A stretch of 64,000 nt of DNA from Mesobaculum littorinae (GTDB lineage: Bacteria > Pseudomonadota > Alphaproteobacteria > Rhodobacterales > Rhodobacteraceae), in contig NZ_RQXX01000002.1 in assembly GCF_004011175.1 (NCBI RefSeq), forward strand, positions 496,001 through 560,000, in the 5' to 3' direction. Below, piece by piece: positions 44,134 through 53,738 of this stretch. A model generated the notes under the pieces. That model was not told where the DNA came from, did no database searches, and saw nothing but the letters and a program-made list of their open reading frames with translations. The translations under genes and the position numbers were made by a program. How positions within the stretch are numbered: position 1 is the stretch's first letter; each line of letters starts with the position of its first letter.

Positions 44134-44939
44134 AGGATGCGACGCCGCAGGAAGGCCGAGACGACCTCGCCCAGGATCACCAGCGCGAGGATGGCCAGCA
44201 GCACCGTCGCCGCCTCGGGCCAGTTGAAGGTGTCGATGGCGCCTTGCAGGATGATCCCGATGCCGCCCGCGCCGACCAGCCCCAGCACGGTGGATTCGCG
44301 CAGGTTGATGTCCCAGCGCAGGATCGCCACCGCCCAGAAGGTCGGCATAACCTGCGGCACGATGGCGTAGGCGATGACCTTCAGCCGCGACGCGCCCGTG
44401 GCCTCCAGCGCCTCGACCGGGCGCTTGTCGATCTCCTCGATCGCCTCGCCCAGCAGCTTGCCTATGAACCCGATCGAGCGGAACATGATCGCCACGATCC
44501 CGGCCACCACGCCGGGCCCGAAGATCGCCACAAAGAGCAGCGCCCAGATGATCGTGTTGACCGACCGCGAGGTCACCAGGATCAGCCGCCCCAGCCACAG
44601 CGTCGCCTGGTTGGGCGTGGTGTTCTGGGCGGCGAGGTAGGCCACCGGCAGCGACATCAGCACGGCGAAGGCGGTGGCGAAGGTGGCGATGTTCACCGTG
44701 TCCCACAGCACGTTCAGGATGGTGCCGAGGTTGCTGGCGTCGGGCGGGTACATCCGCCCGAACAGGTCGCCCATCTGCGCGGGCGCCCCCCAGACCCACA
44801 TCCACACGACTTCGATCGAGGACAGCGACCAGACGATGGCGATGGCACAGGCGGCAAGGATCGCCCAGCGGCGCAGCTTCTGTTTCGGGGTGAAGCGCGT
44901 CCACTCGTCGCGCCCGAATTGTTCGGAAATCGAGGTCAT
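44130..44939 (-). CDS. Phosphonate-type ABC transporter permease (PhnE), second copy
   Basis: Encodes 269 residues with about six membrane helices. The PhnE signature is clear: FRSIGFIGKLLGEAIEEIDKRPVEALEATGAS as the EAA loop region and ILRWDINLRESTVLGLVGAGGIG near the C terminus. It overlaps the first permease by ATGA and the HAD gene by GTGA. The pair forms a heterodimeric channel. Confidence 0.92.
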   Translation of the reverse strand: MTSISEQFGRDEWTRFTPKQKLRRWAILAACAIAIVWSLSSIEVVWMWVWGAPAQMGDLFGRMYPPDASNLGTILNVLWDTVNIATFATAFAVLMSLPVAYLAAQNTTPNQATLWLGRLILVTSRSVNTIIWALLFVAIFGPGVVAGIVAIMFRSIGFIGKLLGEAIEEIDKRPVEALEATGASRLKVIAYAIVPQVMPTFWAVAILRWDINLRESTVLGLVGAGGIGIILQGAIDTFNWPEAATVLLAILALVILGEVVSAFLRRRIL

Positions 44940-45766
44940 TGGATGCGCTTCCTGATCTGTCCGCTCACGCCCTCGGACACGAGGATCACGCCGACGATGA
45001 CGATGGTGATGGCGAAGGCAAAGTCGTAGTCATAGCGGCCGAAGGCATTGGCCAGCGTCGCGCCGATGCCGCCCGCGCCCACGATCCCCACCACCGCCGA
45101 GGCGCGAAGGTTGCTGTCGAGCTGGTAGATCGACAGACCGATCTGGCGCGGCATGATCTGCGGGAAGATCGCGTAGACGAGGGTCGAGAGATAGGGCGCG
45201 CCCGCGGCGCGCATCGCCTCGACCTGACCGTAATCGATCTCTTCGATGCGTTCGGCCAGCATCTTGGCGACGAAGCCGATGGAGTAGACGATCAGCGTCA
45301 GCACCCCCGCGAAGGGGCCGAAGCCCACCGCCTTGACGAAGATGATCGCCACGATCACCGGGTGGAAGCTGCGGGCGACGATGATGATCGCCCGGCCCAG
45401 GTAGAACACCGGCAGGGGCGCGATGTTGCGCGCCGCCATGAAGGCGATGGGGATCGACAGAAGCACCCCGCCCACGGTCGCGAGGATCGCGATCTTGAGG
45501 CTTTCGAGGAAGCCGTCGATCAGCAGCCCGCTGCGTTCGAAGCTCGGGGGGATGGCGCCGCCGAAGATGTTGGCGGCCCGGCCCAAGCCCTCGGCCACGC
45601 GGCCCCAGTCGATGGGCATGGTGACGCCCACCCAGCCGAAATAGAGGATCGCGCCCAGGTAGACCGCCCACCGCAGCGCGGGGTTGGCGATGAAGGGCGG
45701 GCGGGACCAGGTGTCGCGCGGCGTGCCTTGCGGCGCGGCGGAACGGGGCGGGGTATCGGCGGTCAT
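44936..45766 (-). CDS. Phosphonate-type ABC transporter permease (PhnE), first copy
   Basis: Encodes 276 residues. It is homologous to its neighbour, with FLESLKIAILATVGGVLLSIPIAFM, the EAA region MLAERIEEIDYGQVEAMRAAGAPY and QLDSNLRASAVVGIVGAGGIGATLANA. A hydrophilic N-terminal 30 residues precedes the first helix. It overlaps the ATPase gene by ATGA. Confidence 0.92.
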   Translation of the reverse strand: MTADTPPRSAAPQGTPRDTWSRPPFIANPALRWAVYLGAILYFGWVGVTMPIDWGRVAEGLGRAANIFGGAIPPSFERSGLLIDGFLESLKIAILATVGGVLLSIPIAFMAARNIAPLPVFYLGRAIIIVARSFHPVIVAIIFVKAVGFGPFAGVLTLIVYSIGFVAKMLAERIEEIDYGQVEAMRAAGAPYLSTLVYAIFPQIMPRQIGLSIYQLDSNLRASAVVGIVGAGGIGATLANAFGRYDYDFAFAITIVIVGVILVSEGVSGQIRKRIQ

Positions 45767-46539
45767 GACGCCTCCTTCAGCGGGTCGCTGCGGTCGGCGT
45801 GGGGGCTGCCCGAGTAGATTTCGTCCATTGCCGCCTTGTCGAGCGCGGCGGGCTGGTCGTCGAAGATGATCCGCCCGTAGCGCATGCCGACGATGCGGTC
45901 GGTATATTCCTTGGCCTCGGTCACGTTGTGGATGTTGATCAGCACCGGCAGCTTCAGTTCGCGCGCGAGGTCGCGCAGAAGCCCCATGATCTGCTCGGAG
46001 GTCTTGGGGTCCAGCGAGGCAGTGGGTTCGTCGGCCAGCAGGATCTCGGGCTCCTGCATCAGGGCGCGGACCACGCCCACGCGCTGGCGTTCGCCACCCG
46101 ACAGCTGGTCAGCGCGGGTATCGGCATAATGCGCGATGCCCACCCGCTCCATCAGCTCGAAGGCGCGGCGGATGTCGGCCTTGGGGTAGGACCGGCTGAG
46201 CGCGGCCCAGGTCGAGATATAGCCCAGCCGCCCGGACTGGACGTTCTCCATCACCGTCAGACGGTCGACCAGGTTGAAGCCCTGGAACACCATCCCGATC
46301 TTGCGCCGCGCGGTGCGCAGGGCGCGGCCGCGCAGGTGGGTCAGCTCGGTGCCGTTAAGCTCGATCGACCCCGAGGTGGGTTCGACCAGCCGATTGATGC
46401 AGCGCAGCAGGGTGGATTTGCCGGCGCCCGAAGATCCGATGATCGACACGACGCTTTCGCCTTCGATCATGAGGTCGAGGTTCTTCAGGACCGGATCGCC
46501 GCTGCCGTAACGTTTGACGAGGTCGGTAATCTTCAGCAT
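45763..46539 (-). CDS. Phosphonate-type ABC transporter ATP-binding protein (PhnC)
   Basis: Encodes 258 residues from ATG at 46539. Walker A GSSGAGKSTLLRCINRL, Q-loop MVFQGFNLVDRLTV, signature QLSGGERQRVGVVRAL, Walker B ILLADEPTASLDPK and the His switch NIHNVTEA. The IGYISTWAALSRSYPKAD-like insertion after the Q-loop is the PhnC subfamily mark. A 232-bp gap separates it from the binding-protein gene; no gene is seen there. Upstream in-frame sequence is low quality. Confidence 0.92.
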   Translation of the reverse strand: MLKITDLVKRYGSGDPVLKNLDLMIEGESVVSIIGSSGAGKSTLLRCINRLVEPTSGSIELNGTELTHLRGRALRTARRKIGMVFQGFNLVDRLTVMENVQSGRLGYISTWAALSRSYPKADIRRAFELMERVGIAHYADTRADQLSGGERQRVGVVRALMQEPEILLADEPTASLDPKTSEQIMGLLRDLARELKLPVLINIHNVTEAKEYTDRIVGMRYGRIIFDDQPAALDKAAMDEIYSGSPHADRSDPLKEAS

Positions 46540-46771
46540 GAGATCGCTTTCGTTGCGGGGGCCGCTGCCAGGGGGGTGCCGACACGGGGCACCGGCGGGC
46601 GCAGGGCCGGTGAGGCGGCCATGAACCCGGCCTTCCAGTCGGCCGGAGACGGGGGCAGGGTCGCGCGTCGGGCCACGGGCGGCACCGCGCCGGATCAATC
46701 GCCGGGGTGGTGCCTGTCGCGCAGACGGCGGTGGGCAGGGCCGGCGGCAGTGCCGCCAGCCCCGCGCCGGT

Positions 46772-47755
46772 TCACTCGGCGGCCAGGCCCTGCGGCGTGT
46801 ACTCGACGCCGTTCGCGGCCTGGATCTGCCGGATCACCGCCCACTGCTTTTCATAGGTCACGGGGATGAACTTCGACACGCCCGTGAATTCCTCGCCCAG
46901 CTCGGTGCCCGCGAAATCGAAGGTAAAGAACGCCTCCTCGATCTTGTCCTTCAGCTCGGGCGTCAGGTCGTGCGCATAGGTGTAGGAGGTCGTCGGGAAG
47001 GGATCGCTTTCCCACACGATGCGCACATCCTCGGGGTCGTAGAGCCCGCGCTCGGCCATCCGGTCGACGACCTCCGACGCCACCGGCGCGGCGTCGTAGT
47101 CGCCCGCCACGACGCCCAGCATCGACTGGTCGTGGCTGCCGGAATAGGTGACCTCGTAATCCTCGTCGGGCACGACACCGAGGTCGGGGAACAGCGCGCG
47201 CGGCGCCTGGTTGCCCGAGTTCGAGGTGGGCGAGGTATGCGCGACCCGCTTGCCGGCAAGGTCGGGCATTTCCTGGATGTCGCTGTCGGCCTGGGTGTAG
47301 ACCTGCAGCTTGTAGCCGAACTGCCCGTCATCGCCGCCCATGATCGCGAAGGGCACCGCGCCGGCGAGGTTCACCGCGAAGGGCGTGGGCCCGGTCGAGA
47401 ACCCCGCGATGTGCAGGCGGCCCGAGCGCATCGCCTCGACCTCGGCCGAGTTCGACTGCACCGCGAAGAACTGCACGTTCTTGCCGGTGACCTCTTCGAG
47501 ATGTTCGATGAACGGGGTCCAGATATCTTCGTAGATCGCCGGATCTTCGACCGGGGTATAGGCAAAGACCAGCGTTCCGGGATCCTGAAGCTCGCTTTCG
47601 TCGGTGGGCGCATCGGCGACCAGGTCGCCGTCGGCATCGCAGTACATCGCGTCCAGCGCGCCGCGGTTCTCGCAGTCGTCCTGCGCCTGGGCTGCACCGG
47701 CGGACAGGGCCAGGGCGGCCAGAATCGCGGCGGTCGAGGTCAGTTGCGGTTTCAT
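46772..47755 (-). CDS. Phosphonate/phosphate-type periplasmic binding protein (PhnD-like)
   Basis: Encodes 327 residues from ATG at 47755 with GGAGG seven bases upstream. Signal peptide 1-24. The mature N terminus carries two cysteines (DCENRGALDAMYCDADG) that could form a disulfide. The PhnD fold is seen in LVFAYTPVEDPAIYEDIWTPF, VQFFAVQSNSAEVEAMRSGRLHIAGFSTGP, AHTSPTSNSGNQAPRALF and YSGSHDQSMLGVVAGDYDAAPV; the Ser/Thr/His-rich segments match the oxyanion pocket of this family. Ligand could be a phosphonate, phosphite or phosphate ester. First gene of the operon, divergent from the DeoR gene. Confidence 0.9.
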   Translation of the reverse strand: MKPQLTSTAAILAALALSAGAAQAQDDCENRGALDAMYCDADGDLVADAPTDESELQDPGTLVFAYTPVEDPAIYEDIWTPFIEHLEEVTGKNVQFFAVQSNSAEVEAMRSGRLHIAGFSTGPTPFAVNLAGAVPFAIMGGDDGQFGYKLQVYTQADSDIQEMPDLAGKRVAHTSPTSNSGNQAPRALFPDLGVVPDEDYEVTYSGSHDQSMLGVVAGDYDAAPVASEVVDRMAERGLYDPEDVRIVWESDPFPTTSYTYAHDLTPELKDKIEEAFFTFDFAGTELGEEFTGVSKFIPVTYEKQWAVIRQIQAANGVEYTPQGLAAE

Positions 47756-47812
47756 ATGGTTTCCTCCCATTGCGGCGCCCCGCTCCCTCAGGGCGCCTGA
47801 TTTTCAGGAGAA

Positions 47813-47851
47813 CACCACTTAAATGTGGGAGTTGCAACATTTACGTTACAA
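47813..47851. promoter_or_regulatory. Candidate DeoR operator between phnD-like and regulator genes
   Basis: GTTGCAA at 47831 and GTTACAA at 47845 are near-identical direct repeats 14 bp apart, and CCAC...GTGG (47815-47828) is an inverted repeat beside them. DeoR-type proteins often use direct or inverted short repeats in the gap to the operon they control. The gap is 142 bp and less GC-rich than its surroundings. Confidence 0.4.
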
Positions 47852-47897
47852 AACTCTGGCTTTATCCATATCGGACTGTTTCCGGGGTGCGCGGGCG

Positions 47898-48689
47898 ATG
47901 ACCGAAGACACGAAGCGGCGGCTTCGCAAGGGCGAGCGGCGCGATCAGATCCTTCTGGAGCTGCGGCTTGCCCCGCATGTGCGGGTGGCCGAGCTGGCCG
48001 GGCGCTTTGGCGTGACCACCGAAACCATTCGCCGCGATATCGATGACCTGGGCCGCGCGGGGCTTCTGGACCGGTCCTACGGCGGGGCATCGGCGCGGGC
48101 GCCGGGCGGGTATCGCGGGCTCGACGAACGCAGCCGCGAACGGGTGAGCGAACGCGACCGCCTTGCCCGGCTCGCCGTGGCCGAGGTGCGCGAAGGCGAC
48201 AGCCTGATGATCGACGCGGGCTCGACCACCATGGCGTTCGCCCGGGCGCTGGCGCTGTCCGACATGGCGGTGACGGCGGTCACCAACAGCCTTCAGGTGG
48301 CGATGATCCTGGGCAGCGCGCCGCGGGCCCGGGTGGTGCTGGCGCCGGGCGGCTACCGCCATGACGAGGCGGCGGTGATCGGCACCGCCACGGTGGATTT
48401 CCTGCGCGGCTACCACGTCGACGCCTGTTTCCTGGGCGCGGCGGGCATCGGCGTGCAGGGCGTGAGCGAGGCGGTCGAGGGCTTCGCGGCGATCAAGCAG
48501 GCGATGCTGGCGCAGTCCGCGCGCCGGCATTTCATCCTCGACGCCAGCAAGTTCGGGCGCGTGCACCTGTCCCACGTCGCCGCACCGGGCGAGATCGGCA
48601 CGCTGGTCTCGGACGCCGCACCCACCCCCGACCTGCACGCGGCCCTGTCGGCCGCGGGTGCCCGGATGCTCTACCCCGACGGAGGGTGA
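47898..48689 (+). CDS. DeoR/GlpR-family transcriptional regulator
   Basis: Encodes 263 residues from ATG at 47898; longer readings add sequence that overlaps the operator region. The winged helix (about 17-70) has VRVAELAGRFGVTTETIRRDIDDLGRAGLLDRSYGGA, typical of DeoR. The C-terminal sugar-phosphate sensor domain shows MIDAGSTTMAFARAL, VTAVTNSLQVAMIL, CFLGAAGIGVQGVSE and FILDASKFGR. DeoR proteins sense phosphorylated sugars or polyols. It is divergent from the Phn-type operon and is its probable regulator. Confidence 0.9.
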   Translation: MTEDTKRRLRKGERRDQILLELRLAPHVRVAELAGRFGVTTETIRRDIDDLGRAGLLDRSYGGASARAPGGYRGLDERSRERVSERDRLARLAVAEVREGDSLMIDAGSTTMAFARALALSDMAVTAVTNSLQVAMILGSAPRARVVLAPGGYRHDEAAVIGTATVDFLRGYHVDACFLGAAGIGVQGVSEAVEGFAAIKQAMLAQSARRHFILDASKFGRVHLSHVAAPGEIGTLVSDAAPTPDLHAALSAAGARMLYPDGG

Positions 48690-48897
48690 GGGCCGCCTGC
48701 GGCAGGCGGGGGGGCGCGAGGGTCGACAGGCACCGGCTCCGCGCGCCGTCTGGTCCGCCCGGTGCACCAGTCGCTTGCCGACATGGGCGAGACGCCCGCC
48801 ATGGTCGTTCCGGCGGTCGCTGTGGCGGCAATCCCGCAGGGGTGCCGAAGGCGCGCGGCCGGGCGGTGCGTCCGACGCGGCGCCCGGAGCCCGCCCG

Positions 48898-50271
48898 TCA
48901 GCAGTTCGGCACGTTCACGGCAAGACCGCCGAGCGAGGTTTCCTTGTACTTCTCGCTCATGTCCCGGCCGGTCTGGCGCATCGTCTCGATCGCGGCGTCG
49001 AGCGGGACAAGGTGGCTGCCGTCGCCGCGCAGGCTGAGCGAGGCCGCCGACACCGCCTTGATCGCGCCCAGCCCGTTGCGTTCGATGCACGGCACCTGCA
49101 CGAGCCCGCGCACCGGGTCGCAGGTCATGCCCAGGTGATGCTCAAGCGCGATCTCGGCGGCGTTCTCGATCTGCTCGGGGCTGCCGCCCAGCACCGCCGC
49201 CAGCCCCGCCGCGGCCATGGCCGAGGCGCTGCCGACCTCGGCCTGGCAGCCGCATTCGGCGCCCGAGATCGAGGCGTTGAACTTGATCAATCCGCCGATC
49301 GCGGCGGCGGTCAGCAGGAACTCGGGCACCCCGGCGGGCGTGGCGCCCGGCACATGCGTCAGCCAGTAGCGGATGACCGCCGGGATCACCCCCGCCGCCC
49401 CGTTGGTCGGCGCGGTCACGACCTGGTTGCCGGCGGCGTTCTCTTCGTTGACCGCCATGGCATAGGCGCTCATCCAGTCGTTGATGACGTGCGGCGGGGC
49501 AAGGTTGCGGCCCCGTTCGGCCAGCAGGCTGTCGTGGATCCCCGCCGCGCGGCGCCGCACGTTCAGCCCGCCGGGCAGGGTGCCGCTGGTCGCCAGCCCG
49601 CGGTCGAGACAGTCCGACATCGTCTCCCAGATCCGCGCAAGCCCGCGGTCCAGCGCGGCAGGGGTGCGGCGGCTAAGCTCGTTGGCCCGTTTCAGCGCGG
49701 CGATGCTGTCGCCCGTGGCGGCGCACATCTCCAGCATCTCGGCGGCGGTCTTGAAAGGGTACGGCACGGGCGGACCGTCGTCGCGGGCCGCACCCTCGGC
49801 CAGCTCGGCCTCGGTCAGGACGAAACCGCCGCCGACGGAGTAGTACGTCTCGGACAGGATGGCGTCGCCCTGCGCATCGGTGGCGGTCAGGATCATGCCG
49901 TTGGCGTGGCCGGGCAGGGTGCGGTCGTAGTCGAAAACCAGATCGGTCGCGGGATCGAAGGCCAGCGGCCCGAGGTCGGGCGGCGTGACCTGCCGGTCGC
50001 GGCGGATCTCCTCCAGTGCCGTCTCGGCGGCTTCGGCGTCGTAGGTTTCGGGCGACAGGCCGGCGAGCCCCAGAATCGTGGCGCGGTCGGTCGCGTGGCC
50101 CGCGCCGGTGAAGGCCAGCGATCCGTGCAGCGAGGCCCGCACCCCCGCGGCCGCGAAGGGAGAGCCGCGCAGGCGGTCGAGGAACCGGCCTGCGGCCACC
50201 ATCGGCCCCATCGTGTGGGATGAGGACGGGCCGACGCCGATCTTGAAGAGGTCGAGGACGGAAAGGAACAT
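48898..50271 (-). CDS. sdaA: L-serine dehydratase (iron-sulfur, single chain)
   Basis: Encodes 457 residues. It turns L-serine into pyruvate and ammonia with an oxygen-sensitive 4Fe-4S cluster. The beta part begins [22 protein letters not shown], and the alpha part contains [16 protein letters not shown], the cluster cysteines in [16 protein letters not shown] and [18 protein letters not shown], and the closing [14 protein letters not shown]. Length and order match SdaA/SdaB. No clear ribosome binding site precedes ATG at 50271; the frame stays open upstream but without homology. It stands alone. Confidence 0.95.
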   Translation of the reverse strand: MFLSVLDLFKIGVGPSSSHTMGPMVAAGRFLDRLRGSPFAAAGVRASLHGSLAFTGAGHATDRATILGLAGLSPETYDAEAAETALEEIRRDRQVTPPDLGPLAFDPATDLVFDYDRTLPGHANGMILTATDAQGDAILSETYYSVGGGFVLTEAELAEGAARDDGPPVPYPFKTAAEMLEMCAATGDSIAALKRANELSRRTPAALDRGLARIWETMSDCLDRGLATSGTLPGGLNVRRRAAGIHDSLLAERGRNLAPPHVINDWMSAYAMAVNEENAAGNQVVTAPTNGAAGVIPAVIRYWLTHVPGATPAGVPEFLLTAAAIGGLIKFNASISGAECGCQAEVGSASAMAAAGLAAVLGGSPEQIENAAEIALEHHLGMTCDPVRGLVQVPCIERNGLGAIKAVSAASLSLRGDGSHLVPLDAAIETMRQTGRDMSEKYKETSLGGLAVNVPNC

Positions 50272-50837
50272 TGGGACAGCATGGCGCCGCAGGCCCCGGC
50301 CGGCCTGTCCGGTTGCGACCATTCGGGCGGGGAAAGCGCAATCTGCCCCGACGGTAGGCGTCAGCGTCCGGGGGACGTTTCCATGGCCCGGGCCGTTTCC
50401 GCGGTCGCGGTCGCGCTTACGGTCGCGTTCCCGGCAGGGGCCGGGCCGGGCCGAGGCGGGGCGAACGGCGATCTGGCCCGGTGCGGAGCAGGCGCCCGTG
50501 CGAAACGTCGTCGTGCCGGCTCTGTCGGGGGCAGCAAAGCTGGCGCAAGTCTCCTTCTGTGCCCCACTGACCGATGCAGGCCATCGATCGGCGGGAGGCT
50601 TTCGTGAAAGGAGTTTGCCGTCGCCTCGGTCTGTCTGCCGGCGGCCATCCAGCGGCCACGAACATCCGCTCGGCGCGCCCGGGGGGCAGCAGACCGAAAC
50701 TGCGTGGGGACCGGACGCCGCAGCATGCAGGCACCGGTGAGTGAGGCGCAGCCGACAGGCCGCGCTGCGGACTGACCAGCGTGGGACCCCGGGGACCGCC
50801 CCCTGCGCCGGGCGGGCGGCCCGCTTCGGCCCGGCGG
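50272..50837. other. Non-coding gap of 566 bp, nothing recognised
   Basis: Between sdaA (starts here on the minus strand) and the end of the lactonase gene. GC-rich, with short open frames on both strands that show no ribosome binding site or family feature. The sdaA promoter should lie in its left part; I could not assign it. Confidence 0.5.
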
Positions 50838-51722
50838 TTAGTCCAGACGCACGCGGGGCTCGGGGCGGCCCTGTCCGGCGTTGCGCAGCTCGAATGTCTG
50901 GCCGGGGCCGGGACGGGCCTGCTCGGTCCCGCTGCCGTCGCCGCCCGCGGTGGTGCAGAAAAGCGTCGTCAGGTCCGGGCCGCCGAAGGCGGGGCAGGTC
51001 GCCAGGGGGGCCGCGGCGCAGCTGACGGTGTGCAGCAGCGCCCCGTCGGGGGCATGGCAGGCCACGCGCGCGCCTTCGTATTCGGCGACCCACAGGTTCC
51101 CCACCGCGTCGGTCACCGCCCCGTCGGGTTTGCGCGCCGTGCCGGTAAGGTCGAGGAACGTCTCGCGTCCACCTTCTGGCCAGCCCTGGGCGTCGAGCGG
51201 CTGGCGCCAGATGATCTGGGCCCGGGTGTCGGTGAAATAGGCATGAGCCCCGTCCGGGGCAAAGCAGATCGCGTTGGGGATGCTGATGCCGCCGAAGAGC
51301 TTGCGCAACTCGCCGCGATGCCAGCGGTAGATCGCCCCGCGACCGGTGTCGGCCTCTTTCGACATGGTGCCGATCCAGAACCCGCCCAACGGGTCGGCGC
51401 GGCCGTCGTTCGACCGCGTCTCGGGGTCGTCGGCCTCGAGCGGGCACAGCAGCGTCTCGGTGCCGCTGTCGAGGTCCAGCACGAAGAGCCGGGTTTCCGA
51501 GGCCACCACCATGCGGCTGTCGTCGACGATCCCCATGGCCGAGATCATCTCGTCCATGTCGCGGTGTCCGGGGCCGTCGGGGCCGTGCCACATCAGGCGC
51601 GAGCTGAGGATGTCGACCCAGAAGAGCTGCGCCCGGCCCGGGTGCCACAAGAGCCCCTCGCCCAGCTGGCAGGGCCGGGCGTCAAAGCGGTCCGCGGCGG
51701 TGTCGTGGGGAACGTCTGTCAT
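50838..51722 (-). CDS. SMP-30/gluconolactonase-family sugar lactonase
   Basis: Encodes 294 residues. The six-bladed propeller begins CQLGEGLLWHPGRAQLFWVDI, where the first metal glutamate sits, and continues with RSNDGRADPLGGFWIGTM (Asn and Arg of the active site), ISIPNAICFAPDGAHAYFTDT and RKPDGAVTDAVGNLWVAEY (the Asp ligand). Enzymes of this family open aldonolactones. Beside the KDGal kinase and KDPGal aldolase genes, the natural substrate is probably galactono- or a related lactone. It is downstream of them on the same strand with a 252-bp gap. Confidence 0.9.
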   Translation of the reverse strand: MTDVPHDTAADRFDARPCQLGEGLLWHPGRAQLFWVDILSSRLMWHGPDGPGHRDMDEMISAMGIVDDSRMVVASETRLFVLDLDSGTETLLCPLEADDPETRSNDGRADPLGGFWIGTMSKEADTGRGAIYRWHRGELRKLFGGISIPNAICFAPDGAHAYFTDTRAQIIWRQPLDAQGWPEGGRETFLDLTGTARKPDGAVTDAVGNLWVAEYEGARVACHAPDGALLHTVSCAAAPLATCPAFGGPDLTTLFCTTAGGDGSGTEQARPGPGQTFELRNAGQGRPEPRVRLD

Positions 51723-51974
51723 GTCGTCTCTCCTCCTCGTCTTGTCTCGGGCCCCGCCACGGGGGCGTCACGGGGGGCGATGCGGGACGCCGTGCCAGCC
51801 CGGCCCGGCCTGCGTCGGGCGAAGACGGTCCCGCCAGGGGCCCTGCCGGGCGGGGAATCGCGGCGGGCAACCCGCCCGATTGCCGCCACCGCCCCGACGC
51901 GCCGGTTTCCGCACTGCGGGCCCCCGGCAGGTCGCCCCGGGCGCGGGACGCCCGGGGCGCGTGTGCGCCCGGCT

Positions 51975-52610
51975 TCAGGCGCCGGCGATCTCGTCCCAGG
52001 CGGCGACCACGTCGCGGGCGCGGGCGGCGATGTCGGCGGTGCTGTCGCCCGGCCTGTACAGCGAGGTGCCAAGGCCGAATCCCGTGGCCCCCGCGCGGCG
52101 CCATTCGGCAAAGTGGCGCGGGCCGACGCCGCCCACCGCGTAGACCGGCAGCGTGGCGGGCAGCACGGCGCGCAGCGCCTCCAGCCCGTCAGGCCCCAGC
52201 TTGAACGCGGGAAACAGCTTGAGCCCCGTGGCACCGGCCTTGATCGCGGCGAAGCACTCGGTCGCCGTGTAAACGCCCGGCAGGGTTTCAAGCCCGAGGT
52301 TGCGCGCAGCCGCGATGACCGCGGGATCGGCGTTGGGCGCCACGACCATGCGGCCACCGCGCCGCGCGACCTCGGCGACCTCGGCCGGGTCCAGCACGGT
52401 GCCGGCGCCGATCAGCGCCGCCTCCCCGTGCGCCGCGACCATGGCCGACAGGCTGTCATAGGGCGCGGGAGAGTTCAGCGGCACCTCGATCCGGGTGATC
52501 CCGGCCTCGATCAGGGCGCCCGCCGCGGCGGCGGCCTCGGTCGGGTCGATCCCGCGCAGGATCGCGACAAGGGGGCGGCTATCGGCGATGACGGCGGCAA
52601 GGGTTCCCAT
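51975..52610 (-). CDS. dgoA: 2-dehydro-3-deoxy-6-phosphogalactonate aldolase
   Basis: Encodes 211 residues. The KDPG/KDPGal aldolase barrel shows [21 protein letters not shown] with the catalytic Glu, [13 protein letters not shown], and the Schiff-base lysine in [25 protein letters not shown] closes the phosphate site. PLNSP instead of the KDPG-type TLRTP-like segment points to the galactonate series. The product is pyruvate plus glyceraldehyde 3-phosphate. Start ATG overlaps the kinase stop (TGATG). Confidence 0.92.
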   Translation of the reverse strand: MGTLAAVIADSRPLVAILRGIDPTEAAAAAGALIEAGITRIEVPLNSPAPYDSLSAMVAAHGEAALIGAGTVLDPAEVAEVARRGGRMVVAPNADPAVIAAARNLGLETLPGVYTATECFAAIKAGATGLKLFPAFKLGPDGLEALRAVLPATLPVYAVGGVGPRHFAEWRRAGATGFGLGTSLYRPGDSTADIAARARDVVAAWDEIAGA

Positions 52611-53551
52611 CACGCGGCCCCCTTCAGGCGGGCCCGCGCGGCGGTCAGCCCGGCGGTGATCAACGGATCGGGGGGCACGACCGTCACCTGCACGCCCTGA
52701 CCTTCGAGCGCGCGCGCGTAAAGCCGCATGGCGTCGCCTTCGCCCACAAGGGCGACCTCGCGTCCCAGCCAGTAGGGGCGCGAGGCGGCAAGTTCGGCCC
52801 CCAGAAGCAGGCCCATCAGCCGGGCCGAGGCGGTTTCGGGCGGCATCGCGTTCAACAGCCCCTCGGCCCGCAGCGCGAACATCCGGCTGGCCAGCGCCTC
52901 GGGGCGCGACATCGTCTCGCCCACCGCGGCATCGAAGGCGGGGTCGTCGCGACCGCCGGGCTCCAGCGTCAGGCGCAGGATCGACTCGCTGGCCAGAAGC
53001 GCGAAAAGCTCGCCCGTCATCGCGGTCTGGAAGCTGACGACCTCGCCCGCGCTGACATGCGCCCAGCGGGTCTGGTCGCCGGGCAGGCAGACCACGCCGT
53101 CGAAGTCGGGACGCCCGGCAAGGTAACCGGCGATCAGCGTCTCTTCGCCGCGCATCACGTCGGCGGGCTTGTCCTGCCCCAGGCCGCCGACGATGCGCAG
53201 GTCCAGGCCGTCGCCAGCGGGCGCGATGGTCAGCCCGTCGCCCAAGGGGGAACAGGGCACGCGGGCATAGGGCGCCTCGGCCCAGCCGTGGCGCGCGCCG
53301 ACGGATCCGCAGGCCAGGACAAGGCAGGGGCTGGGCAGCTGCCAGTCCCAGACCAGCGCCCGCAGCGCCGGTTCGAACCCGGCGGCGTCCAGCGCCGCCG
53401 ACCCGAGGTCCGAGCGGCGGTCGTCCAGCACCGTGCCGTCCTCGGCCATGGCCCAGGCCCGCAGGCCGTCCATGTTCCAGTCCAGCGCGATCCAGTCCGG
53501 CGTCACCGGGTCCTGCGCGGTGGTGTCGAAGCTTTCGCTATGGGTGTTCAC
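52610..53551 (-). CDS. dgoK: 2-dehydro-3-deoxygalactonokinase
   Basis: Encodes 313 residues. It phosphorylates KDGal before the aldolase step. Recognisable blocks are [16 protein letters not shown] (phosphate loop-like start), [54 protein letters not shown] and [14 protein letters not shown], in the usual DgoK order. Translationally coupled with the aldolase. No galactonate dehydratase or regulator gene is within the window, so the pathway is incomplete here. Confidence 0.93.
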   Translation of the reverse strand: MNTHSESFDTTAQDPVTPDWIALDWNMDGLRAWAMAEDGTVLDDRRSDLGSAALDAAGFEPALRALVWDWQLPSPCLVLACGSVGARHGWAEAPYARVPCSPLGDGLTIAPAGDGLDLRIVGGLGQDKPADVMRGEETLIAGYLAGRPDFDGVVCLPGDQTRWAHVSAGEVVSFQTAMTGELFALLASESILRLTLEPGGRDDPAFDAAVGETMSRPEALASRMFALRAEGLLNAMPPETASARLMGLLLGAELAASRPYWLGREVALVGEGDAMRLYARALEGQGVQVTVVPPDPLITAGLTAARARLKGAA

Positions 53552-53738
53552 TGCCTCTCCCCTCGGGCTGCTCGGGCCGTATCCTTGCAGGCTGCGGCGG
53601 GGCCTGCAACCTGTGCCGTGCCCTCACGGCGCGCGGCGGAGCAAGGCAGGCGGCAGAGGCGGGGCCGGGGCGGTCCGTTCGTCGCGGCCCGTGCCTATCG
53701 GAGCTGCGCCCCCCAAGCTACGCGCCCGGGCCGGGGGA

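Noticed and set aside
50272-51648. 459-codon N-terminal extension of serine dehydratase
   Set aside because: It has no homology-like blocks, runs antisense-like through the lactonase gene, and the family start is at 50271.
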